NCBI GenBank assembly: GCA_022495005.1
Contig: JAGYXB010001757.1
Coordinates: 348,034-412,033 of the forward strand
DNA from: Rhyacophila brunnea
Lineage: Eukaryota; Arthropoda; Insecta; Trichoptera; Rhyacophilidae
Reading direction: 5' to 3'
DNA length: 64,000 nt
The notes below the pieces were generated by a model that saw nothing but the letters and a program-made list of their open reading frames with translations, was not told where the DNA came from and did no database searches. Position 1 is the stretch's first letter, and each line of letters starts with the position of its first letter. The translations under genes were made by a program, and so were the position numbers. This document shows positions 44,813 through 54,890 of this stretch, piece by piece.

Positions 44813-46366
44813 GTAGTTCAGTAGTGGTAGTATATTAAAATATCATAACTCGTAGACAATGAATTGTAACGTATTGGGAATATAATGAAATTAGCTAATA
44901 ATAAATCACTAAATACACCCACCCACTAAGTAAAAAACAAATTAACATTGGTAAGACAATTAATTATTATACTCGTATATTGGCCAGTTAAGTGTATCAA
45001 TAATTTTATTATAGTTTTGTATATAAAGTCTTGAATTCTAAAATTTTAATTCAAATTTCATCAAGTAATCGGTTGATAGTATTAATTTTGATAAATAATA
45101 AATGAGAACATTTCTTTTCTTATTATATGAACGTCGATTAAAATAAATATGGTAAAATATAATAATAATATACTTATATAATTATGAATATATTATGAAA
45201 ATACCACAACTTTGTAATGAGATAATTAGCAAAGAAAACAATAACCTATATTACAATATAATGTCATAATATAATTGATGTAAAGTTGGAGTTTAATATT
45301 ATGCTAATAGTGCAGTATGACTGTTACAAATGTTGGAACTACCATGAAAGTCTGCAGTGACCGCAATTGTCGCAAAACCGTGGTTTGTTGACGTCGAAAG
45401 CGAAATGTAATACAAAATTATTTAAATTTATTACAAGCGAATTAAAAAATACACTAAAATACAAGTATAATAATTTGTATCATCTTAATTAGGAATACTA
45501 AATCTAAGCTCATAATGAAATTAAAGTGTAGATATATCTATGATTTCAAAATATTGGCCTTTTGACTAAGGTTTTGTCTATATTTTACATAATTCCTAAT
45601 AGTGGACTAACTTAGCCTTACAATTGCGCAGACTGCGATTTCTTTTACTACACACGCATTGCATATTAGTAAATCTAATTATTTTTACCCCCATTATTTC
45701 CGACAGCTCTTACACGTAGCCTATTGTATCGTTTTCTCTAGCTCGGCATCGCTTTAACTACGTCATATTTATTGTCGAAACTATCGAATTTCACCGCTTT
45801 CTAATTAAGTATTTTTAAATCTTTTTTCTCTCTTTTGAATGTGAGTTAGGAGTTAGGACTATTCATTGTGACAGTAAAGTTGTGATTATATTATGCTGCA
45901 CGTCGCGTACTATCACGTGACGTTACAGTAAGCTGCCGGTACGGGAAAAAAGTGTGTATTGTCGTTTTTCTTGGTGTTTAAAATGTTATCAGACTGATGC
46001 CCCCCCCCCCACCCTCCATCCCGTAGCACATTTTGAACCTTTAAACGAACATTGTCAGAAATCAAAAATAAAAAATCTACCGAAATTACGCATGACTCAA
46101 TGAACGTTTTTATAATTTTCTACATGCCTACACATTTTCGACTCATGTCAAAATCGCGTATTTTTTGTTTTTAGCGGTTAGCACTATGTATTTTCTATAA
46201 GAATGTTGTTTATTACTTTATGGTCTGCAAGTAGGGTTCTATTCAAAATATTATCTATTTATGTAATATCGCAAGTCAATTTAACGTATGCACACGTAAA
46301 AACTGTTAAAATTAATTGAAATTAGCATGAATAATGAACATTTATTCCAAATACTAATACATTAGA
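44813..46366. other. AT-rich intergenic DNA
   Basis: No gene. A poly(C) run (CCCCCCCCCC) lies near 46000 and a short GC patch at 45890-45950 contains TATCACGTGACGTT. Confidence 0.45.
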
Positions 46367-46592
46367 GTTGGCCGCGGTTTAAGCGTCAGCCTATAGCGTT
46401 GTGGGTCCCAGGTTCGAATCCTGGGTCTGGTGAATACACATATTATTTTTCAATTTGTGTTTGAGTCAGGGTATGGACCTAATAGGTTGAGCAAGTGGCT
46501 GACATCCATTTCTCGTAAAAAAAAATATTAATACAAACCTCCACCCTGTGGAGGCCCATATTATGATCTTATTAGGTTTGGACATGGTCGAA
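46367..46592 (+). repeat. tRNA-derived SINE, family 1, copy d
   Basis: The best B box of the family is here (CAGGTTCGAATCCTGGGTC), after GTTTAAGCGTCAGCC. The body has all landmarks (AATAGGTTGAGCAAGTGGCT, TTTCTCGTAAAAA, GTGGAGGCCCATATTATGAT, GGACATGGTCGAAG). A good reference copy for a consensus. Confidence 0.9.
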
Positions 46593-48111
46593 GAGTTGGC
46601 ACTCTCCATTGAAGAATTTATAGAGATGGTGATCGTTAAAATTATCCTGGAAAATGACGAAACCATAGAATAAATTTATCACCGTAACAGCGTGACAGTA
46701 AGCGACGTGCATCTCAATATAATCACAACTTAAAGCATACACGACACGATGATAATCCAAATTTAATGTTCCAAATAATACAACAATTATTGCAAGCAAT
46801 ATTATAAGTATAATGTTATTGCATACTTCTTATTTTCTCTCAAATTTATATATTCGCTAAGCCATTAAAACTAAACAAAAGTAATGTTTGTTTGTACTCG
46901 TAAAACTATATTACTGCGAGGTTTCTCAAAGTTATGGCTCTCAAAATATGAGAATCACAAATCACCAGTCAAATAAATGTCGTTAGCTCGATTAACTTCA
47001 TTTATGGCCGTGTTCGTAATACATAGTAAAACAGAAATCCAATAAAAACTTAACCTTTTTATAAACAGTACTTGAAATCCGTTAGTCCTATGGGCTATTA
47101 TCCCCGATAAGCGAAAACGCGTATCTACTTATAATGCCTTTGCAGTGGAGGACGACAAATTTATCACCAACTGGGGAAAGTAACTATCACACTATTATAA
47201 TATTACTGTGTTGAACCACTAATCAAATAAATATATTAAAATTATAATAATCAAAAGAATTTATAAGATTTTTTGTAACGTCGAATATACATATTCCGGA
47301 ATTACGAAAATTTTAATTTGAAAACAAATGAATGTAGCTATTTCTGTCACATTCGAATTACACTGACATAGAATGGGCTAGCTAAATTTTAACAATCAGT
47401 TATATGATAATAATAATATACGTGTATGTATTATTAAAACCAAGATTTTAGAAAATAATCTGCAATACTAATCTTATTCTTCATAACTAAACAGTAAAAT
47501 CTACACTACATCTTATTTGCTATAATATGCTGCAGTTTGTAGCAGCTAGTAGTTATTGTAAATACATTTTACTATTTAATGTATGACATAGTATTATTAA
47601 ATACATCCAGAAAATAAGTACATATATCGTTTATTACCATGTTTTTATTAGCTCGTATTTTTGTTTGTGCCGTACAGATTTTTTCGTATTTGTCAAAGAT
47701 AATTTCCCGACAAGCTAAACGTTTGAAACTTTTAGAATATATCAGAACACGACGGGGATACATTTTTAATACTTTTGGCCGTCTTTAAGCAGAATTAAAT
47801 TTATTTTCAGTTAATTCTGTTTTGTATGTTTCGGAAAAAATTCCTTAAAAGTAATATTTATCTAAGTGGGTCCTAGCAACTAAATTATTAATATATACGT
47901 GCGTTACTATGGAAATCAATATGAAATGTCAAAATGACATTTAAGTATTCTATATTTATTAATACATAGAATTGTCAAGTTCATATCATTCAACAGAAAA
48001 TTTAAAAACGTGGTATATAAAAAGTTCTTTTTATCTTGTAATTATTTTTATTTAATTTCTATTGACAAAAACCAATAACTTCAAATAGTGTAGGAAAAGT
48101 ATAATAATAAA
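46593..48111. other. AT-rich intergenic DNA
   Basis: Nothing recognised; small frames at 46572-46799 and 47572-47763 have no domain. Confidence 0.45.
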
Positions 48112-48565
48112 TATCTGTTGCGCTTTTTGCAGTGGACTGTAATTTGAAGATGCTGGTGGGTTACGGATAGGGTGGGGGGTATAACAGGATACCAGACACT
48201 GACATTTCATGTTTGAGACGGTTCGGTGTTCACGCACTCACGCACTGAAAAACGGACGGTTCGGAATGTCACTCTCACGGTTGCACTTGGGTTTTGGGAT
48301 AAATGATGATGACAAGTTAGGATGGATGATAGACGCGACGTTCGCTCAAACCAAATCAGATTTAGTGTAACGTATGTCAAACAGATCCGTTTTGGATGAG
48401 TAGAATAGGCGCGTCAGCTGTCTTGAAGTTACTGAATGTAACTCTAATCACGGTCGACTCATGAACCGTGACTACTGGTCGCCTGGTCTTGCGACAATAT
48501 GACGAGATTTGAGGTAGGTGGGAAAACAGCGACCAAAATTGGGCCAACCATAATATTATGTGATA
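48112..48565 (+). repeat. About 480-bp interspersed repeat, copy 2
   Basis: Matches 43335-43860 along its whole length with small indels. The start (CTTTTTGCAGTGGACTG) and end (GGGCCAACCATA) coincide in both copies, indicating a discrete unit. Confidence 0.65.
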
Positions 48566-48738
48566 TGTGTTTTTTCAGACAACGTATGCTGATCTAAAAC
48601 TTTTAAAACCAACAAAAAATAATTATTTCCACATACTGATTATTTTAAATTATATAATCCAATGACAATAATTATTTTCATTTAAATTTTGGTATTATTT
48701 ATTGTAAAAAATATATATCGGCTTATATATATATATAT

Positions 48739-48926
48739 TTTTTAAATTTTTAATAACCATGTCCTTGCTTTTTCGTATAAGGTGGTTGTTAGTAATTTTG
48801 AACAATCACAAACACCCAGGCTTTGAGAAAAACACATAAATATTTTGTGTCCTAACCGGGCATCGAACCCAGGAACTCTCGGGTGGAAGGCAAGTGCCTT
48901 ACGCACTGCACCATGAGAGCTGCCTT
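48739..48926 (-). repeat. tRNA-derived SINE, family 2, copy b
   Basis: Minus: GGCAGCTCTCATGGTGCAGT, GGCACTTGCCTTCCACCCG, GGGTTCGATGCCCGG (B box), CCTGGGTGTTTGTG, CTAACAACCACC, CGAAAAAGCAAGGACATGG and an A-rich tail. The head has cloverleaf-like arms. It matches copy a at 38463. Confidence 0.82.
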
Positions 48927-49489
48927 AGCTGATATATTGATAGGCGTTTTGGAAAACGATATTTCGTGACGAATTTCAGTCTCGCAATCCTTTCCTAAGT
49001 GCAATTTTACGCTACCTACGCAGTTTGAGAAAGTTTACTTAAAAAAACGTAAACGTATTATTTACTAGCTCTGTACTAAGTACAAAGTCATGCGTAAAAG
49101 AAAAACAATATACTTTGTACCTTGTGAGTTTCCCAACGGGTACACCCTTGTCCCGGTGCGCTGGTGAGTACTGAAAACATAAGCACGCGCGGAGTAACAA
49201 ATGTTGTCGCAAATTAACAGCTTCAGTTCCCCAATGTGTTGGCCGTATAAACCCGGAATAGGGTTGGCACCCCTTTCAAATTCCCTTTTTTATTTATGCG
49301 AATGAAAAATAATTATTATTGCTTCATAAAAAAAAGAAAATAATTTTCTTTTTATTTTAAGCCGAATATGTGTAAATAATATTTTAGTGATATATATAAA
49401 AAGCTGGAGATTAAAAGGTAAAAGGATCCATGTACATACGTGGATAATTTAAGTAAATCTAATTCAAAGCTAGAGTTTTTTTTGGTTAC
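48927..49489. other. Intergenic, nothing recognised
   Basis: No supported gene or repeat was seen. Confidence 0.35.
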
Positions 49490-49735
49490 ATCTCTTTTAT
49501 TTTGACCGGTTTCGTCCGCCTCAATATCCAACATCATTAGTTTTAAATTAATCTGTTATTGGGAAGGTATTATTGGACGGATAATTATTTATGTACCTAT
49601 TGTTATATTATTTATATCGCTTTGAATTTTGTTTGATAAATATTGTTTTAAAAAAATGTATTCAGTTGAAAATGTCCCACTGAGGCGGACGAAACCGGTC
49701 CTAATATATTAAATAAAAGTGGAAACTATAAAAAA
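49490..49735. repeat. Foldback repeat with hammerhead-like GACGAAACCGGTC cores
   Basis: Two units face outward. On minus, 49504-49540 reads CTAATGA, T, GTT, a loop, then GAC-GAAAC-CG-GTC. On plus, 49674-49700 has helix II GTCC/GGAC, then GAAAC-CG-GTC. Both resemble a hammerhead core (CTGANGA, helix II, GAAA, a tiny helix III, GTC) with one extra T after CTGANGA. Related decayed copies lie at 25545-25680 and 50440-50560. No protein is encoded. Confidence 0.5.
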
Positions 49736-49855
49736 ATTGCGTTTGCTTACATCTGGTAACAAATCTAATGGTAGATGTATATCAGAATGCCTGGACATTA
49801 AATCTTTCTCATTAACGTGAGTATAGAGAAATCAAAACCACTGAATATTTTAGAG

Positions 49856-50292
49856 CAGGGGTAGTCAACCTGGTCCTTACCGCCCACTAGTGGGCATTCC
49901 AGCTTTCATGGTGGGCGGTAGGGGTTTTAAAAACCTTTTCATAAAATTTCCCGTGACAATTTAAATTTCAGAATATATACTACTATTTCATCAGACTTCA
50001 TGCTTCTATGTATGGAAAGTATAAATAAAAGGATAGATTTAACTACAGCAAGTTGTTTTATAAAGATTTATTCTGCTAAATTTAGCGAAAATCAGACATA
50101 AAGTATTTGGTAAATAATTATTAATATAATGCTTTAACTTGCTGTAACTCTGCTTTATAAATTTTATAAAGTAAAGTTACTTCCCTTCTTTATAAATCAC
50201 CATTACTGTGGAACCGGTGGGCAGTTAGAAAATTTTACTACTAACAGAGATACAAAAGTAGGCGGTAGGTATTAAAAGGTTGACTACCCATG
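49856..50292. mobile_element. hAT-type MITE, 8-bp perfect TSD
   Basis: CAGGGGTAGTCAACCT at the left end pairs with AGGTTGACTACCCATG at the right. TTTTAGAG flanks both sides. The interior (437 bp) carries subterminal GCGGTAGG/CCTTACCGCCC motifs and no ORF. The CAGGGGT end and 8-bp TSD are standard for hAT. Confidence 0.88.
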
Positions 50293-50439
50293 TTTTAGAG
50301 AGACCTGCATCTTGCATGCTATTTTTTAATGACATTCTTCCATTCATCAAGCTAATAAAAATATGCTAGGATGGATAATGGCTCTATTACTACTACTTTA
50401 ACTTCTCTTATTGTGTTAACTGTCAATTCATAGTCGAAA

Positions 50440-50560
50440 TGCATTGCATTATTAATTTATTTAATAAAACGTAAAATTTTAATAGGACTTTTCCCAGTTT
50501 CAATAAATAAATCTGGATCGATTTCGTCCACCTTTTATTAAATTAAATTAATAATACTAC
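50440..50560 (-). repeat. Decayed foldback repeat, GACGAAACCGGTC family
   Basis: Plus reads TTATTTAATAAAACGTAAAA, then CTGGATCGATTTCGTCCACC (on minus GGTGGACGAAATCGATC) and TTTTATTAAATTAAATTAAT. The layout matches 25545-25680. Confidence 0.5.
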
Positions 50561-51399
50561 TTTAACCTTCTTCGTCCTCATTCGCTCCAATATCAAAGGA
50601 CAGGTTACGCACAAATTTGCGCCACTTTCCTCAGTCTATCGTTGAGTTTTGCACCTATGGCCCGCATTTTTATTACTTTAGTTTAGGGGATGAATGTAGA
50701 ATAATAGAAGAGCAGGTTAGTCTCCAGTTTGGAGAGTTAGGTTATAGGCGTGGCAATTAAATAAAATACTAATTGTAGAAGATAATAATATGTAACAATT
50801 AAATAATGCAAGATGCAACAATTCAGAGAGCAGCGAGAAAATGAACTTCTAATATGGCATCACTGCTGTCTCGAAGCATTTGTACATAAATTACTCCAGC
50901 CTGTTGCCTGCATTTCTTACTATATAATGTGATGCCCCGGTGTATTAGTCCTTATATGCCAATGCACGCAGTTCGATTGACGTTTGCTGAGAAGACTTTG
51001 GTTTTGTGCGAGTTGTTGACTCCTACAGTACCTCTCTACTGATCACAATTTATTGTACATGTGATTTTATATTGATGAATATGGTTCTCTTTCTGTGAAT
51101 AGTGTTATATTGTTTACCATTCTCTATCGCCGATGTGGCTGATTGAATATAATATGCTTATATCTTTTCTCGAACTTACAGTGTACTTTTTCTCACAAAT
51201 ACATTAATAAGTAAGTTGTGACCTGAATACTACGCATTAATCATTTTTACTTGAACCCCTTTAATTCCCAACTTCTCAATTCTAATACAACAGCACATAT
51301 TATTATATAGAATAATGGTACTTCTATGTTTTGAGGTATATTTAAATGAACATACGTATGTGTATAAAGAATCTTCAATATTTTTCACAAAATATAGCA
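50561..51399. other. Intergenic, nothing recognised
   Basis: No gene or shared repeat was seen; composition is slightly less AT-rich than the 29-33-kb region. Confidence 0.4.
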
Positions 51400-51402
51400 T
51401 TA

Positions 51403-51822
51403 TACCGCGTTTACAGGTGCATGAATTTACTGTTGAAAGTAAGAAAATGTATGGGTAAACATTTATTATCCTGCAGTTGGCAAAATTACATGCATGAATC
51501 AAAAAAAATTGAAAGCTTCTGAATATTCATACGACAGTAGGATTTTTTCAATTTGCGCCTGCGCAGTAAAACGATAGTGACGAACCAACCGGCACAAAAA
51601 CTAACTACAAATGAATTTTCAGGTAGACCGATTTTCACTACCTGTCAAAAAGTGCGAAATAGTACCATAAAATGACAACATCGCGTCTCGCTCACTCATA
51701 AAGAATGAATTGGAGAGAATTATGATAGACAGCACTTTAACGTGTAAACAGCTATTATTGTTACGATAGTTTAAAATTTGCACTATTGCTGTCAGTAAAT
51801 CCATGCACGTGTACAGGCGCCA
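51403..51822 (-). mobile_element. PIF/Harbinger-like MITE, copy 2
   Basis: TTA at 51400-51402 and 51823-51825 brackets ends reading TACCGCGTTTACAGG and, inverted, TGGCGCCTGTACACG. Homologous to 38028-38436 over its full length in opposite orientation. A 3-bp TTA duplication is typical of PIF/Harbinger. No ORF. Confidence 0.72.
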
Positions 51823-51825
51823 TTA

Positions 51826-52539
51826 AGTTTGCATGTTTACATCACGTATGTTATCAGATAGACTCGTTTCATAACCGACGATATTACCAAAGACATTTTG
51901 TAGTCATTTTGAAATTGTATAAAACCCAAATTTCATAGTGGTTGGATACTGATTTAATAATCTGGTGACAATATGGTTATTATATGAGGTGCGTACAATG
52001 AATGTGTCAACCCTATCGACAGCAGAGGAGTGAAGTGGTTCTTGTCACCCCCAGCGCTTGCAAATCAAGATGGCGTGTGGGTCTACGTCGTAGAACTTCC
52101 CCTGAGACCGTTCCATCACGACCTTCCGGGTACAGGGCCTACCCGAGCAGAGGAAGAGGGGGAGGGCCACATCCGGAATGGATTAAAAGCATATTTAACC
52201 TAGCGGCGTGTCAATGATGTGTGCGGAGAATCGGGCCGATTTTAGGCTAACAAGGTTAATATCATCGTATAACGAAAATATATCAACTGTCGCCGTTAAT
52301 GCCGTCCATTAAACGTGATCTATGAGATAACGCTTCTAGTCTATGTCTTCTAATTCGGTTCTAAATTTCCGGTATATCTATGTATTACATTATATTACTT
52401 ATTTAAATGTATTTTGAGATTATCAATGAAACTACTTTAATAGTGTTAACTATCAATTATATTATTGAATGAAAACTATTACATTAAATAAAACTAAGCA
52501 TAGTATTGATCTTACAATTTTGTTGATAAAAAAGTAAAT
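51826..52539. other. Intergenic with GC island at 52002-52217
   Basis: 52002-52217 is open on plus for 71 codons and clearly GC-richer. It encodes an Arg/Pro/Ser-rich stretch (PSACKSRWRVGLRRRTSP) with no recognised domain. It may be a retroelement scrap or a CpG-like patch. Confidence 0.35.
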
Positions 52540-52985
52540 TCTAATGGACTTAAGTTTTGTACTATTCTATTTAAGTCGTTTTTTGCGACACGGGTTTCGC
52601 CTTTCGGCATCTTCATGCACTGTGTACACTCACCAAAAGGCAAACACACACACTTTCAAGATACACTATTAACTCTAACTTATATAATAAATGAATACAG
52701 TAAAGTAGGTTTGCTTTTTGGTGAGTGTACACAGCGCCTGAAGATGTCAAAAGGCGAAACCTTGGTCTCAAAAAACGACTCAAATGGAATAGTACATAAC
52801 TTAAATCCATTGGAATTTAAAATAAATAAAATAGTAAATTCTAATGGATTTAAGTTTGTACTATTCCATTTAAGTTGTTTTTTGCGACACGAGTTTTCCC
52901 TATTGGCATCTTCATTTAACTAACTATAACTTATATAACAAATCAATCCGATAATGTAGGTAAAAACTTAATCACCTACCTATTA
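52540..52985. repeat. Foldback of three hammerhead-like units
   Basis: Units run minus (52540-52640), plus (52715-52830) and minus (52833-52925). Each has GTACTATTC, AAACGACT and the core region. 52584-52619 (minus) keeps helix I TGC/GCA, helix II GCC/GGC, GAAAC and GTC but has ATGAAGA for CTGAAGA. 52735-52770 (plus) keeps CTGAAGA, GAAAC and GTC with a G-U pair in helix II but lost helix I. The inverted arms would fold on themselves. No protein is encoded; the plus frame 52615-52923 is a by-product. Confidence 0.6.
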
Positions 52986-52986
52986 A

Positions 52987-53414
52987 GTGCCGAGCCACAC
53001 CGGGCGACTCTGGTCTCGAGACCAGTCCCCGAGACCAGACCGATGCATGCAGTTATATGGACCATGCCACACCTGGTCGCACGGTAATCGCGCAAGCAAT
53101 AAAGTCGCGTGATCAGTAAAATCTTGTTCGTGCGCTTGGTTTGGTCTCCCGGTCTCTCTGGTCTCTCTGGTCTCTCTGGTCGGGCGATCGGTAGCGATGT
53201 ATGAAAACATATAGCTATGTATTGAGCGCTGCCACACTAGGCGACCAGTCGCCGGCAGCCACGCCGCATTTTTTGCATAATTGCGTATACATTAATTATT
53301 ATTATTATTATTGGCTGCCTCTCTGGTCGCCGGCAAGTCGCCCGAGTAAATCGCCCGAAGAGACCAGTCGCGCGACTGGTCTCGAGACCAGAGTCGCCCG
53401 GTGTGGCTCGGCTC
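52987..53414. mobile_element. TAA-flanked GC-rich foldback MITE
   Basis: About 40-bp near-perfect inverted ends contain GCCGAGCCACACCGGGCGAC and the palindrome CTGGTCTCGAGACCAG. TAA flanks both sides (52984-52986 and 53415-53417), as for PIF/Harbinger-like elements. Inside are several copies of GGTCTCTCT in tandem (near 53155-53182) and a (TTA)n run. The 428-bp element is strikingly GC-rich against its surroundings. Non-autonomous. Confidence 0.78.
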
Positions 53415-53417
53415 TAA

Positions 53418-53904
53418 GTCAAGGATTACAAAAAATATATAACCAACAATATACAACTAAGATATTATTTTCATTTATGATAATGTGAGCGACTATCTTT
53501 TGTTATTTTGAATCACAACTTGATAGTTATCGTTTTCCTCTCTGGCCATGCGGCCAAAGAACGCTTCGTACATCATTAACTCACTCATAAGCATCCAAAT
53601 TATATATATATTATGTTATTCTTATATGACCCATGTATCAATGCCATAAATGCTATGTTCAAAATAATATACTTTATGATGAGTAAAATATTCAATAAAC
53701 TGGTCTAAGCGAACGTGATTAAACAAAACAAAAAATGTTTCAACACTAGGAATCATAATTACAAAAGTTTCAATGTAAATATTTTCTTTATAATACGTAA
53801 GTATTTCTAACGTGTTATAAAAAATGTATATATATTTAATGAAATGCCATGTAATTTTTCAATTAAATAAATAAAGAATTTTGTTTAAAACATAAATGAA
53901 CATA
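53418..53904. other. Intergenic, nothing recognised
   Basis: No supported feature was seen. Confidence 0.4.
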
Positions 53905-54056
53905 CATCATTTTGAAAACACACACTTCTGAGAAAATATATTTTAACCAATAGAAAAAATCTTTTTTGAAAAAATACGATGCTCAGCAGAAATCGAACCT
54001 GCACTCTCATGTTTCGCGCCCATGCACATAGTCCACTATGCTATAATTAGGCATCA
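53905..54056 (-). repeat. tRNA-derived SINE, family 3, copy a
   Basis: Minus: TAGCATAGTGGACTATGTGC, TGGGCGCGAAACATGAGAG, GCAGGTTCGATTTCTGC (B box and T arm), then AAAAAAGATTTTTTCTATTGG and TTTTCTCAGAAGTG. A second copy lies at 63080-63235. Confidence 0.75.
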
Positions 54057-54616
54057 TACTTTATTGTTTTTAATTAAATTTAATTGTTGTTTCTATTTTA
54101 AAACTAAAGCATACTATAACTGGCTATCAACGTGAGCTTAAAGTATTTCTATGTCATAAATAAATAAAAACCATCCTATAATATAGTATAGCTTTAAACT
54201 CTAATCGTCATACGACTCTTAATACAGAATATAGACATTCAAGTCTAAATATAATTCTTTATCTAATGGTAAAGCATTGTCTGCTAATTCTAGTCGTTAA
54301 TATTGATTGGTTGGGACATATCTGGTTTAAGCCCTCTCTAAATGTTTAATTAACGGATGATTAGCTCGCATGATAACAAGCCACAGACATTTATTAAGTT
54401 TACGAGAATAAGCCTTTCAGCCAAAACAGCTATCTCAATCAAACTGTGTTGGTCAAATTAAATATTTACTTTGGGTATTCACCGAGAACTATTACTGTTT
54501 ATGGGTAGAATATTAGCTATGTTTGGTATAAACGATATTATAGCCAATTCTTTACTATTTGAAGATGGATATTATTAATATCTTTAATCTTATTTTATTA
54601 CACTTATATTTTAGAA
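54057..54616. other. AT-rich intergenic DNA
   Basis: Nothing recognised. Confidence 0.4.
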
Positions 54617-54890
54617 ATAAGAAATAGAGTTTATTAAAAGCCTTAAGTGGAGATGGGCTGGACACATAGCTCGAAGAAGAGACAATCGTTGGACAAATCT
54701 AGTCATCCAGTGGTATCCAAGAAGTACAAAACGTCCACAAGGTAGACCTAGAGGCCGCTGATCGATGAAATGATAAAGTTCTGCGGAAGTACGTGGCAAC
54801 GCAATGCACAGGACCGAGAGAAGTGGAAGCAACTTGAAGAGGCCTTCATCCAGCAGTGGATAGATTCAGGCTGATGATGATGATGATGAT
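54617..54890 (+). pseudogene. 5'-truncated non-LTR ORF2 tail with (GAT)n end
   Basis: The plus strand encodes LKWRWAGHIARRRDNRWTNL, VIQWYPRSTKRPQGRPRGR, a stop, then blocks resembling the W-x3-A-x-DR-x2-W tail (frameshifted), ending in CAGGCTGATGATGATGATG. The GHIAR...GRP order and TGATGATG tail are common in insect non-LTR elements. No exact TSD was found. Two older scraps of the family lie at 5424-5520 and 35330-35490. Confidence 0.75.

Noticed and set aside
52615..52923. 102-codon ORF containing KMSKGETLVSKNDSNG
   Set aside because: It lies wholly within the hammerhead-like foldback. The peptide recurs only because the DNA repeat recurs; a structured RNA or DNA explains it better.
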